Shown: positions 21,937-33,540 of the stretch, piece by piece | Numbering within the stretch: the stretch's first letter is position 1 | Layout: the number at the start of each line of letters is the position of its first letter | Assembly: GCA_021018995.1 (NCBI GenBank) | Contig: CM037586.1 | Location: forward strand, 148,966,060-149,030,059 | DNA length: 64,000 bases | Direction of reading: 5' to 3' | Source: Chloranthus sessilifolius | Lineage: Eukaryota > Streptophyta > Magnoliopsida > Chloranthales > Chloranthaceae | The notes under the pieces: model-generated | Told to the model about the DNA's origin: nothing | The model's database searches: none | What the model saw: only the letters and a program-made list of their open reading frames with translations | Made by a program: the position numbers and the translations under genes

Positions 21937-22643
21937 TGTTATATATATATTAGTGTAGTAATATATATTTTAGTATTTCAAAATTAAGTTTATATTATCA
22001 TTAATAATTCAATGGCAAACTTGTAAAATAATTTAATGACAAACTTGTAAATATTTTCTCTCCAAAGTGTCTTTTCAAATTTTGATTTATCTTTTTAAGA
22101 TTAGTTCAAAGGACACAAGTCTAGCATCTCTTCACCGTAAATCTGAAAAGACACAAGTGAATCGATTTTATCTCTTTACAGGTATCTTTTTCATAAGTCT
22201 TGCATCTCTTCAACGTAAATATGTAAAGACAAAGTGAATCTATTTTATCTCTTTACAGTTATCTGAAAAGGTAAAAATCTCTTCACAATTATCTGAAACA
22301 ACACAATCTTTTCAAAAAAATATCTATAAATAGAGATCAAATTAAAAAGATACAACATAAACAATAATAATATCTATTTCTCCTCTTCTCTTATGTTCTT
22401 ATTTTTTTTAAGAATCTTTTTGTGTATCAAAAAATCTCAGTGGTAAGTTCTTTCTCTAACAAGTGCAATCTAGAAAAGAACATACAGTTCTTAATAAGAC
22501 CAGACTCTTTTATATCTTGAAGGCAGATTTGTTGGAAACTTTATTGCATTTTCATTTATCCGACGGAGTGGGGACACTATTGTCTTTAAGACAGCGTAAT
22601 GAACGTGTCTCGGAGCCATTATCAATACCATTTTTTATCAACA
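21937..22643 (+). repeat. Copia 3' LTR (707 bp)
   Basis: Starts TGTTATATATATATTAGTGT after a purine tract and ends ...TTTTTTATCAACA directly before AAAGC, the target duplication. The last 16 bp are not matched at the end of the 5' LTR, so the exact right edge is less sure. Confidence 0.78.
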
Positions 22644-22883
22644 AAAGCTCTAATGAATGAACTAAAGATGTCAAAAGAGGTAAGAATCTAAGTACACCCA
22701 AGTATGAGTTTTTAAAATGTGGATTTTAATTAGCTTTGAATATCAGTTACTTATATTCTACAAGATCAATTTATAAGTTGAAGGTGTTGCAATATATACG
22801 TAGTGTTGATCAACGAGTTGTTGGGCATATCTTTTTCCTTGAAATTTGTATTTGTCTTTTAGTTTTTTCCTTGTTTTTGTTTG

Positions 22884-23445
22884 ACATGTCTGAGCATATA
22901 GCCGATGTAGATGTAGCTGCAGTTAGTGCTGGAAATAACTATGAAATAGGAAATATGATAGCTGAGGCCAGTAAAGTAGGGAGGAAAGATGTAGTGACGC
23001 TAAGAAGGAAAAAGTGTTCAGAATAGCCTAGTGGAAGGGATGCAATTTTATCGAGGTTACATCTCTCCCTACTTTGTAACAGCCATGGAAAAAATGTCAG
23101 TTGAATATGAGATCTGCAAGGTTTATGTTGTTGCTGCTCTCCCCATTTACTTGTTTTTTTGAGAGACAACTTTGACTTTGACATTTCAAAATTTTGAAGG
23201 TTTCTGCCTCTCCGTGTGTCACTCTTTTTTATCCATGCAGTTCTTGTTGACAAAAAGATCACAAATGCAAGAGACTTATCAACGTTTTGGAAGATGCGAG
23301 GAGGGGGGGTGGGGCATTGAAACGGGAAGCTCTTGCAACCCGTGTCGTCGATAAGATGACAGGGGCATTGAAGATTGTTGCTCTTAAAGCTCCCGAATTT
23401 GCGTAAAAGTCAATTTCTTGATGATATTGGTATTTTGACAGGAGG
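22884..23445 (+). pseudogene. Chloroplast chaperonin-60 beta pseudogene with one intron kept
   Basis: Exon A (22884-23120) reads [20 protein letters not shown], then [15 protein letters not shown], and in another frame [20 protein letters not shown] and [13 protein letters not shown]...AG intron of 120 bp follows (23121-23240). Exon B reads [15 protein letters not shown], then in other frames [26 protein letters not shown] and QFLDDIGILTGG. These are consecutive parts of the apical and intermediate domains of plastid Cpn60-beta, the Rubisco-folding chaperonin. Several frameshifts, a stop after KCSE and the missing termini make it a pseudogene. The kept intron means it came from DNA, not from a retrotransposed mRNA. 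Confidence 0.88.
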
Positions 23446-23902
23446 TTAGGCTTCAATAGAAAATATCTATACAGGACTATGGACCAGTGGCCATGATATT
23501 TATCTAGTGGGTTGCCTGCCACTTGTAATAACTATATTTATGATTTGGTCACTATGGTATTATCGAATTCTAACATCCATACAAATGAGATTGCAAGGGG
23601 TGAAAACACTAACTTAATGTCCACATCACCTTTTTATCCCTTAAAAATCTTAAACAACGCTAGTGCAGTCATTACAGTTCATATTCCCAAAATGGACGGT
23701 TAGAATTAAGCTTCGTCTCACATGGAAGTTCGTGCCTAGTGGAGGGGCTCCTCGAATAGAAATGAAGGAATAAATAGAAAGGTAAAAGTTATGAAATATT
23801 CCATGGATCATGGATGAACCTATCCTCGGATAGTGCAAGATTCAATGTTGTCAAGTTCTTCTTTCTAATTAATCACCCATAGATTCGGTCTCTGTTACTA
23901 TT
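23446..23902. other. No recognisable gene
   Basis: Non-coding sequence between the cpn60 pseudogene and a foldback element. Short frames only. Confidence 0.4.
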
Positions 23903-24262
23903 AAAATCATTAACTGCCTTGAAATAGACGATGAAAATCGTTTTTTCATCCCAATCATTCACAAAATGCATCTTGAGTTCATGTTTAAACTATTAGATGG
24001 TCAAATATTTATTCTATATGGCATACATCCTCAAAAGTGATTGTGATCATTGGCATGCTATGAAAAGTGTTCTAGGTCAGTTTTTGGGATGTGTGTCGCT
24101 TCAAATCAATATTTGACCGTCTAATAGGTTTTGGGGATGTGTGTCACTTTGAATCAACATTTAACCGTCCGATAGGTGAGCCATAATCTCAAGATTGATT
24201 GTATTGAAGATTGAGATGAAAAATAATTTTCATTCGATTCAAGGCAGTCAACAATTTTAATG
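23903..24262. mobile_element. Foldback/MITE, about 360 bp
   Basis: The left arm starts attaaaatcattaactgcct and the right arm is its near-complement, ending aggcagtcaacaattttaat. The arms stay complementary for about 170 bp, with ggatgtgtgtc(g/a)ctt repeated twice in the right half. The arm sequence is related to the element at 8485-8815 (both share tagacgatgRaRatcg), so they form one family. Confidence 0.72.
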
Positions 24263-24355
24263 ATGAAAATCTTGAATTGTAAAGACAAAATATTTGGCTG
24301 CAAATACCGGTGCTTATGACTAATTCATCTCTTACGGGTTACTCGACCAAATAAG

Positions 24356-24668
24356 CAAGGTATCAAAAATCGGCCGATACTGATACTAATACATATCAGT
24401 ATCATGTATCAGTATCGCTGATACGTATCGGCCGATACGAAGCCGTATCGACCGATCACTACAAAAAATATGACTTAACAAAAATGCTATTAAAACTATT
24501 AGCGATAATAATATTAGCGGCAATTTTTTTATTAATAGCGGCAGTTTTTGGCTGCCGCTAATAGTCTAATTTTTTGTAGTGGATATGTCTCTTTTTTTTT
24601 TCAACAAAATCGATCAATACGTATTGGGCAAATCAATTCGTGAGATTAATACCGATTTTAATACCTTG
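24356..24668. mobile_element. hAT-like MITE with 8-bp duplication
   Basis: CAAGGTATCAAAAATCGG at the left faces CCGATTTTAATACCTTG at the right. CAAATAAG is repeated exactly at 24348-24355 and 24669-24676, the 8-bp duplication of hAT elements. The interior is built of gatac/gtatc and cggccgatac motifs. A CACTA MITE is inserted within it; without that the element is about 185 bp. Confidence 0.88.
24457..24581. mobile_element. CACTA MITE (125 bp) inside the hAT MITE
   Basis: CACTACAAAAAAT is perfectly inverted at the right end (ATTTTTTGTAGTG), and GAT flanks both sides (24454-24456 and 24582-24584), the 3-bp duplication of CACTA elements. The interior holds inverted copies of attagcggcag/ctgccgctaat. 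It has no coding capacity. Confidence 0.93.
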
Positions 24669-24881
24669 CAAATAAGACCCACCATCCTTATCCTCAAAAT
24701 GCACTTCCTGCCAAATCAACTATGCATCTATTAAAAATCCTCGAAAAAAAAAAAGTACATCTATTAACTAAAAAAACTATTTATAAATTTAGCCAATAAT
24801 GACCATCATTTATTCAAAGTATACCCACAATGCCCCGACAACCCTCTCTAGCGCCACCCAACCTCCATTTCACTACTTTAT

Positions 24882-25290
24882 AAGCTTGTGTTTGGCATAG
24901 CTCACTGTTAGCTCCATTTCACTACTTTCTAAGCTTGTGTTTGACATAGCTCTCAGTTAGCTCCCTATCAGAGAAGGGTTTACCTACTTTAGTAGGTTTC
25001 CTTTCTCTTTGTTAAGTTCATGCTACCCACTTTAGTAGGTCCCCATTCTACTTGCTAACTCCCTGCGGAGCAGGATTTACCTGCTCTAACAGGTCGCCCT
25101 TGCTCTCTACTCACACCATGTTAGAGCATATTTTATTTGCTCTAGTAGGGAGTTAGCCTAGAGCAAGGAGGTAGTTGTTAGAGCAGGTAAATTCTACTTT
25201 GCAGGAGTTAGCAAGGAGAAGGGAGTCTGCTAAAGCAAGTATATCCGGCTTCGGGATGGAGCTAACAAAGACCTATGCCAAATAGCCTTA
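24882..25290. mobile_element. Inverted-repeat MITE, about 410 bp
   Basis: aagcttgtgtttggcatagc at the left faces the complement of ctatgccaaatagcctta at the right, followed on both sides by gttagctcc. Inner stretches such as gagcaggtaaat and atttacctgctc are also inverted, so most of it folds on itself. The left terminus is tandemly repeated (period about 58 bp). No target duplication was fixed. Confidence 0.72.
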
Positions 25291-25499
25291 GTTGACCCCC
25301 ACCAATATCCGACTAATTCGATGCTACTCTATTGTTCTCATTCGGTTTTTGTCAAGTCCAACCGGTTGAAATTTAAATGGGTTCAATTGAATTTAAATCC
25401 ATTCGATGTAAAAAAAAAATATTGACTTTTTACTTTCATAAGTTGCCATCGACCTTTTGAACTTCTGTGTCCATTCATTTTAAAATAAGTTGATCCTCA

Positions 25500-25872
25500 T
25501 TTAGGATCCTAGGCTAGAAGAGGACCTTGATTATGTTTCAAAGGCAGAAGAAGATCTGCCGCCTGAGGATTTTTATCTTTAGACGTTATTACTTGGACTA
25601 GGTATATGGGGATTGTTGACGCATTTAAACTTACTTTTTGGACAAAGTGTACTGTGAACCACTGTTTAGGTGACGGTCGGCCTTCACCGATAGTCATGTT
25701 ATTTATATTCTGTATATGTATTGAAATCTCAGTTACTACCTTTGATATCCATTCCGATTTTCGCATATTGTATATGTGATATCTGCTTTGGATATTGAAT
25801 TCTGAATTCGACAGTCCGATTTTCCCTGAAATCTACGTGGGAAAAATCAGGCTGTCACATGAGGTATCAAAG
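25500..25872 (+). mobile_element. Gypsy LTR remnant (3' end) with primer site
   Basis: The stretch ends ...aaaatcaggctgtcaca and is followed by tgaggtatcaaagc, close to the initiator tRNA-Met primer site TGGTATCAGAGC. Its body is related to the 3' part of the solo LTR at 4231-6664, including a gacggtcggcc/gatggtcggcc phrase. A second, more decayed copy of the LTR edge lies at about 25905-25960. The element is broken; no coding part remains. Confidence 0.68.
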
Positions 25873-25959
25873 CTTCAATGTGAGCATTGAGTATTGGATT
25901 CAATGACGATCCAGGTTTTCCTAGATTTTCGTGTAGGGAATATCGGGCTATCACAACAG

Positions 25960-26414
25960 GTAAAGTTGCATCCATGGGATCGTCGCAAAAGCTCAGTTTA
26001 TCCTCTCATAAACACGTCCATCATCTTGTCTATCATTGCACCAAGGGAACTTAGAACTTTCATACCCAAATCTTTAAAATCACAATAATTAATAACATCG
26101 AGGAAGCTATTAATTTTATTATAATGTCGACGAAGCAAACCCATTTTCTCCGTACCAAATGTAATTTCGTTGAAATCACCAAAACATAGCCACGACAATG
26201 ATGATTGTTGACTCAATCTTTTAAGCAAGTCTCATGATAGATCCCTTATTTGAGTAACCACGTTTCCATAAATGCCTATGATTCTCCATGTATCAGAATT
26301 TCCAACAATTTCGACATAAATATGAGAAGAGGACTTGGAAATGAGGTTTGGCTGGTTGTCATTGTTACATAGTAGGCCCAGACCACCAGCACGCCCCCTA
26401 CTATCTACTAATTA
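25960..26414 (-). pseudogene. LINE endonuclease fragment, downstream half
   Basis: Minus strand reads VDSRGRAGGLGLLCNNDNQ, then IYVEIVGNSDTWRIIGIYG, then SSLSWLCFGDFNEITFGTEK and YCDFKDLGMK, and after a frameshift WCNDRQDDGRVYERI. This is the APE endonuclease of an L1-type LINE, with the catalytic GDFNE. Its upstream half is at 53381-53660, beyond the Athila element that splits it. One stop and one frameshift are visible. The rest of the LINE (RT onward) is missing. Confidence 0.85.
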
Positions 26415-27837
26415 TGTTATTTATGTTATTCTAATTAAGTCTTAACATTTTATAAGTGCACAATAGAAATTTTAATGCTAGTATAGGATTGTTCCTACGA
26501 GGAAGGGATTTATCTTTGTATTTTACTTTTCTAAAAACTTATATTTATCTTTAAGGTCCTAAACTACTTGAGAAATATGAATGAAAGAATGGTTTCTTAA
26601 ACTAATTACAGAAAATAAATCTTAATCTTCAAACTTCTGGATTCTGATTGCCAATTAGTTTCCTTCTATTCTAAGATATTTATGAAATTAAAATACCGTT
26701 ACACTATATAAGAAGTCTCTTAGTGTTGGTCGTCAATCAAAACTAGAATCCTATCAATACAGATTTAATCTAATCAACAATTTCCTAAAACTTGGGCGTC
26801 AATCAAATTCTAGAAAACTAAAGATGAAAAAGTAAAACTGTTACACTAATCTGTAAATCTCAACTTGAGTCGTCAATTCAAATTAAAACTTGGAGATGTT
26901 TACAAAGCAGTAAATATGTAATAAAATAAATCTAAACTAGAAAGCAGAGTAAAAATATATCTTTCACCCCTCAGCCGCAGGCATCAATTGCTTCTGAGAA
27001 ACTACGGATATATACACCAATCTTCCAGCTCTCAATCCCTGTCATCAGTTGTGATCGAGGACCTTGGATATCTAAATTACTCTAAACTAAATTTTTGTTC
27101 GAAAGAAAATCCAACCTCAGTCGTCAATTGATGTTGAGAATTCATTCGATGAAATTATTCCTATGCCGAACTCTCTTATTTATAAATCATAAAGAATCGA
27201 TTTACAATGTTCTAATCCTAATTAAAAAAATTCTAAAAACAAAAATTTCCTAATATAACTCTAAGTCCTAATTTTATCTTCCTTGCTTTCACTGGTTGAT
27301 GCGCTTCTGGACTTTATCCTTAATTTCAGCAACCGAGTCTTTCTTCATCAATCTTCTTAAATCCATGATTTATCAAACTTTTAATTCAAGAATTCTTCTA
27401 TTTTGGTGCATGGAGGTGTAAATCTTCACGTGATCAGCAATGTAAAAGCTTCAATCTATACAATCATAAATTAGGATTGTTCTCTTTTTCAGCTTATAAA
27501 TTTTCAAAACGATTCTTTATTTCGAACGATCATTTTCTCTTTGTATCGCCTTCCGCTGGAACGTCTTTTCTGAAGAGTTGTAAATTACAATTTTATATTT
27601 TCTTTATAGCACTCCATCGTAAAGTACGATTTCCTAGCTTTCATCAGCGTCGAATCGTCTTTTATGTTGAATCGTCTTTCGTACTATTTTTTAAATTCAT
27701 TTTGATAAAGATTAATACTTTGGTTCTCTTTTACTGCTTTTCTTTAATATCTGCACAACATTAACTTATTAGTAGCAAATTAGGGTTAAGCATCACTAAG
27801 TTAAGGGTGATAAAATGATATATTCTATGACTGATCA
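26415..27837 (-). repeat. Old Athila-type element, 3' LTR
   Basis: Runs from TGTTATTTATG to ACTGATCA on the plus strand. The polypurine tract AAGTTTGGGGGTG (minus strand) adjoins it at 27838-27852. Ct-rich repeats of cgtcaattgatgctgagaa type occur within. Confidence 0.82.
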
Positions 27838-30803
27838 CACCCCCAAACTTTTATTTTGCTAGTCCCTAACAAATAAGGAAAGAAATATTAATCTAAAATT
27901 TAAATACCACTTTCGTAGGGAGCACGATTATATTTAGCAGAGGCAACAAGCCTTTAAACCCTTAGGTGATCCCTAGTAGAGAAGTTGTAGTCTCCTGAAG
28001 GTTTTCAGTGAAGTTACCTATAAACTTTAAAATATTTTTTAGGATTTTTCAATTTTTTAAAGCAAAACAAAAATTATAAATCTACACTAATTTTATACAC
28101 TAGTTAAGTTCGTCATCATATGGTTATTATCATTTTCAAAAATTACAAATTTTTTATATCCCTACTTTCAATCATAACAGTTATCCTCAATCAGAACTCA
28201 GCAATTTCAATCCAGTATAGCATGGAGTGTGTGTGTACCAGTGAAAAGTTTATTCTTTATAAATTTTTCTAAACTACAGTTTTAGAAAATATTTTCATCC
28301 AAACCCTCACTATTGACATACTCTCAAAAAAATATCAAAATTTTTTATTCTTTCAATATGATATATATGATAAATTCAAAGGACAATCGACAAAAAAAAT
28401 AAATCTCATAGAATGGATAATCAATTATGCTCATATGATTTTTCGTTCCTTCATAGTATCTATAACATATATCTCTACTAGATCATACTTTTACAAATCG
28501 TAAATCAAAAAGGTCTTTCCTTCAGCTTGTACTGGGGCTTTGGGTTTAAAAGGTTTCAAAGAAAGATAGATAGAATTCAAAGGTTTTTAAGAATTTAATT
28601 CTTCCTTCTCTATCTTCTTCTCTTCTTTTCTTTTCTACTTCAGTAAGTATCCAAAAAGTTGGATAACTTCTTCCCATTTTCTTTTTCTGTAAATTCTATT
28701 TCTTCTTTTGATTATCTTCTTTAGATATCCTTTTGATTTTTCAGCTTTGAAAGATTTTTGTTTCTCTTTTTTTTTCTTTCAGAATCGCAAGTACGATTTT
28801 TGACTTCTTTTTCATATTTTATTCTTTTTATTTCTTTTCAGCTGTACCCTTTTGTTGCATATCTCTTATTTGTTTTCTTTTACTACTTTCACTCCCTCCT
28901 CTTCTTCTTTTATATTTTAAACTCTCCGAAAATGTAAGGGTTAAAGGTTGAAAGTTTTGGGTAGTACATATGATTAAGGGTTTATAAAATCTTTATACAA
29001 AGAAATTCAGTTTAGGCTTCTAATATGGGTTCAATGGATAAATTCTTTCTGAAATTTTGGCTTTTTGACTTTGACTAAACAAAAGATGGTTTTTAATCAT
29101 TTTTACAATTTACAAGCATAAATGTCATATTATTTTGATACATTTAATAGATAGATCTAAAAGAAACAAGTCATCATTTTTCAACAATATGAGATTTTTC
29201 ATAAAAACAGCAGAGAAGTTCAAAGGGATTGAATTGAATAGATAGCAATCTCTCCCTCCAGAAGAAAGGAAAAATTAGTCTCTAAAGCTCACTGGTTATA
29301 TAATTTTGAAACTATAGTCTAAATATTACAGTTTAAATCAACCTATTGTTTCAAACATTCAATCTGATACAGTGTTCTTAAAGAGCTAATCATAGATTGT
29401 AACTGTTTTATTTCTGATTGTTAAACTTCCACTACGATGGATCGTAAGTTTTCAGGATTCATAATTCACATATGATGATTAACTGATCCTTATATTTACA
29501 AAACTACAAAACTATTCTAAAATAGAAAGCAAAATAAAATAAACTATTATACACAGAAGTTGTGTACCCTCCCCCCCCCCCCCCCCCAAAACTTAAATAG
29601 GACAATGTCCGCATTGTGCAAAGACGGGATACTGTCAAAATTTTTATTTACCTTGACGATGCTGATGCAGTACTGACGTCTAGAAATATTCAAAAAATCT
29701 CCCCCAAACTTGGGAGAAATTACTTCCGGCATGTACAAACCGAAAGTGCACCATAAAGCAAATGAATAATAAAAAAAATAAAACTGTTAAACGAAAGAAA
29801 TTTTCATATATGAAAGAAATATTTACAGAAACATGAAAGTGAAAATATATACATAAAAGTTTGAAACTTAGGAAAAATCTAGACATACCTAACTACGACA
29901 CTAACAGCAATGTCTGAGGCAAAAGGTTCTTCGATATAGATCGATCCTCGGCTTTTAACCAAAATTTTCCACCGCAAAAAGAATATTTCCCCTATGGATG
30001 GATGCATCCAATAGAAGAGGAAAAAGAAAAGGCTTAAGAAGACGGAGGGGGTGAAGATGGAAAAGATTTCTGACGTTTGGGAGAAGGAAGTGGCGTTTCG
30101 TCAGCGGGTTCTGGTTTGGGGGGGAAGGATATAAATTCATCAATCAACCGTCTCCTCTCCTCCAAAACTGCAGAGATTGCTTCGGCCTCTTGTTGAAGGA
30201 GTCTCTCAAATGCATCAACAATCTCAGACCAACTCGATGGTTTAGCCATGGCAAGAGTGTTGGTGATAGCAAAGAGGAATGGGATGGTACGACTAGGGAT
30301 TTGGATACATTTTTATAAATAATCAGGAGAGAAATTCGCAGAGTCACCATAAATGTTTATTATGAGTAGGCATTGAAGAGTGTGAACCGTTTGGTGATGG
30401 TATTAAATTTTGGTAAGACGTGGCCGTGAAGTGATGCGCGAAACGGCTTGGGTAGCACATTCTCCCAAAAATCGTAGTTACTACGATAGTTTGTGGGTGA
30501 CTACACATGTACTAAAGAATCGTAATCGCTACGATTGATTTGGTGTTGTCTGGACAACTACTAAGACACACCTATGATTGTACTAGTAAGAAAGAAAAAA
30601 TAATTTACACAAAATTGCTACGGATGAGTCGGTAGCTTGACAATGCCCGTGAGTATATTAGTCATACTCTGGATCTCTTAGTGACATCATGGTTGTTGTC
30701 CCTTTGACTTTTAGTGATACCATCTGTTTGAGTCTCTGCCCATTAATCTTGAATGTACGATTGTCTTTAGGATCCTGAATAGTGACAGGCCCGTGAGAGA
30801 ATA
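27838..30803 (-). other. Old Athila-type element, long 3' region
   Basis: Between pol and the 3' LTR. It holds a conserved non-coding block (27910-28030), a tract that is purine-rich on the minus strand (28590-28930), a run of 17 G on the minus strand (29571-29587), and a short frame at 30034-30249 (minus), starting MAKPSSWSEIVDAFERLL and ending Pro/Ser-rich, in the position where Athila elements keep an extra ORF. No known domain is recognised. Pol's last residues lie at about 30650-30798. Confidence 0.6.
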
Positions 30804-32466
30804 TGTTGTGAAAATTAAGTTGTACTCGCAAGTGCACGAATCGTGATGTAGTCAGTGGGTGCAGAGTACGAGATCGTTCCCACGATGATTGATTAGAAAA
30901 TTTAAAAGAGAAGATAGCAATTAACCAAAAGAATTACCATAGATCTAGCACTGTATTTAAACTAATTTTATTATTAGTTTGGCATATGAGATAAAGACTG
31001 GGCAGTAAAATAAAATCTAAACAATTAATAAAAGATAAGGATTGGGATACCAAATCCCCTCATCGTAGGTTTATCATTCATATAATACAAATATGTGGAT
31101 TAAGATATGAGATTATCAAAAGATGTCTATGTGCAAGCACTGGACCCAAACACACATGAGTTCTAAAGTGCAGATCTGAGATCAAGGAGATGTATGATTA
31201 GCATCTCATGAGTGTATGATCAACACTCATACCTAAGATAGTATTCAGAACCCAATCTCTAGGTAAATTCTATACTACCGATCTAAGATCAAGGAGATGT
31301 ATGATTAACATCCCATGAGTGTATGATTAGCACTCACACCTCAGATGATAATTGGAACTTACTCCTGGGGAAAGTCTACACTACCGATCTAAGATCACGG
31401 AGATGTATGATTAACATCTCATGAGTGTATGATTAACACTCACACCTCAGATAGTGGTAGAACTTAACTCAGAGAAGGAAGTAATTAGATTATAATTACC
31501 ATTAGAGATCTGAAATCATAGGGCATGATTAGCTCCTAGATCTCAAATTGCAATTGGATTATATCTATATCGATAATAACATCAGGGCTATTAAAATAAT
31601 CTCACATCTCAACCTGTAGATTTATATTATTATGAATGAATACCTCTGATGGGGTTCATTAGATCACCATCCTCAATGAAACTAGCCACACATGATTAAA
31701 ATAAATAACAAAATAAAGACAGAAATTAAAAATAATATTAAAATATCGTAAAAAATGATCCACAAAGATTCACGAAAGCTTTAATCCAACACGTACAATC
31801 CTTTCTTGAATGTAGAAATTAAACTAATCTAAGATCTAAAATTAGGAAATGGAAAGAACAATGCGTGAAAATAAAAAGGAAAAACTTAAAGAAACTAAAA
31901 ATGTCAAGGAAAATAAAAGGCTCCCCAAAGGGAGAGACTCCTAATCCTAATTCTAATTTTTCCTTAAATAGGGTCTAATTTCAAAACCCTAACTTTTTCC
32001 CCTAATTTTAAGCTTTAAAAATATAAAGATTCGGTGTGAGTGTCGATTGATTAAGTCTGTTGCTCGATGCATCGACCTTCCCAGATTTTCATGAAACTTG
32101 GCCCAAATTCTTCAACAGATATAGCCTCAGTATTTTGGTCATAACTTTTTATCCCGAAGTTGGATTGAGGCAATTCTTATGACGTTTGAAAAAAGACAAC
32201 GAGCTCTACAACTTTAGTGTTTTAGAAATTTTATGAATCCAATGTCTTAAAGGTTAAAATTGAGCTACAAGTCGGGATAAGATCTAGATAATCCAAGGTT
32301 ACACGAATTTGACGTTATTTTATAAACTCTTGGGCTATTTAATGCTCAACTTATCTCCAAACTTGTAAATCACTAAAACTATATAAAACATATTAAATAG
32401 CTTTCATCGGGTAGCTAAATGTAGGTCCTTAGGGGTGAAATATCATCAATACTTCACTACTCATCA
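30804..32466 (-). mobile_element. Athila-related solo LTR (1663 bp)
   Basis: On the minus strand it begins TGATGAGTAGTGAAG, contains ATATTTCACCCCTAAG and ends GCACTTGCGAGTACAAC...ACAACA, matching the layout of the LTR at 34863-36678. Flanks GAATA and GAATT are a near-perfect 5-bp duplication. It sits in the end of pol of the older element. It holds three tandem units of about 107 bp at 31170-31480 and a TCGATGCATCGA palindrome near 32068. Confidence 0.82.
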
Positions 32467-33540
32467 GAATTCTTCCACAACATTATAAGGTCCGTCCCAT
32501 CGACTTCTCAATTTTCCTAAGAATAGTTTTAACCTCGAATTATATAACCAAATTTGTTGGCCCCGCTCAAAACTTTTTCTTAGAATGTGTTTATCATGGA
32601 ATGTCTTGATTTTCGCCTTATAAATTCGAACGTTTTCATGGGCATCATTTCGAATTTCCTCAAGTTCATTGAGTTCGAGTTTTCGTTGCTCTCCAGATGC
32701 AGTCAACTCGAAGTTGAAAACTTTGATAGCCCATAACACTCTATGCTCTAATTTCACAGGTAAATGACAAGCCTTACAGTACACTAGTCAGAAAGGAGAC
32801 ATACCAATAGGTATCTTATAAGCCGTTTTGTATGCCCACAGGGCATCATGTAATCTCAAGGACTAGTCTTTTCTATCTGGGCGAACAATTCTTTCTAGCA
32901 TTTTCTTTATTTTCCTGTTAGAGACCTCCACTTGCCCACTTGTTTACGGGTGATAGGGGGTTGCAATTTTATGAGTAACAATATTTCTTGAGCAAGTTCT
33001 CAAAATATCTATTACAAAAGTGGCTACCCCCATCACTTGTAATGGCTTGCAGTGTTTCGAATCGTGAAAATATATTTTCCTTGATAAAAGAGACTACCAC
33101 CTTATGATCATTTGTCCTTGTAGCTGCTGCTTCGACCCATTTTACAGCTACATGTATATAAATATATCCAAAGGATGGTGGGAAGGGACCCATGAAATTT
33201 ATGCCATATACATCAAAAGGCTCTATGACCAAGATTGGTTGGAGGGGCATCATGTTCCTTCGGGACATGGCTCATGCTTGTTGACAGCAGTCACAGGCCA
33301 GACAAAAGTTATGGGCGTATTTAAATAATGATGACCAATAAAATCCTGATTGCAGTACTTTAGCAACAATTTTCTTTCCGCCGAAATGGCCCCACAAGCA
33401 TAAGTATGATAAAATTCTAGAATATTGTAAGTGTCACTATCAGGAACACATTTCCTAATTATTTGGTCATAGCATATCTTAAATAAGTCAGGGTCCTCCC
33501 AAATATAATGTTTGACATTAGAAAAGAAAATATACCTATC
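32467..33540 (-). other. Old Athila-type element, integrase region
   Basis: Minus strand shows GINFMGPFPPSFG, VAVKWVEAAATRTNDHKVV, ITSDGGSHFCNRYFENLL and, toward the end, KSFERGQQIWLYNSRLKLFL and KLRSRWDGPYNVVEEF. This is gypsy integrase core and C-terminal part. Broken. Confidence 0.82.

Larger units (their letters stand above)
2799..22643 (+). mobile_element. Ty1/copia element, outermost layer of the nest
   Basis: The first 40 bp of the LTR (TGTTATATATATTAGTGTAG...) are at 2799-2838. The rest of the 5' LTR is at 19853 to about 20520, and a complete 3' LTR is at 21937-22643. Between the two 5' LTR parts lies the LINE described separately. AAAGC precedes the element (2794-2798) and follows it (22644-22648), which fits a 5-bp target duplication and sets the TG...CA ends. 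The element is broken and most of its internal region is missing. The LTRs look about 86-88% alike by eye, so it is old, several million years under usual plant substitution rates (inference). Confidence 0.75.

Noticed and set aside
22736-23026. A 96-residue protein gene
   Set aside because: Only the part from [12 protein letters not shown] on is meaningful and is a cpn60-beta pseudogene exon; the N-terminal half is non-coding and intron-like.
24889-25290. An rRNA- or tRNA-like structured RNA
   Set aside because: The folding comes from MITE inverted repeats; no tRNA arm or box motif is present.
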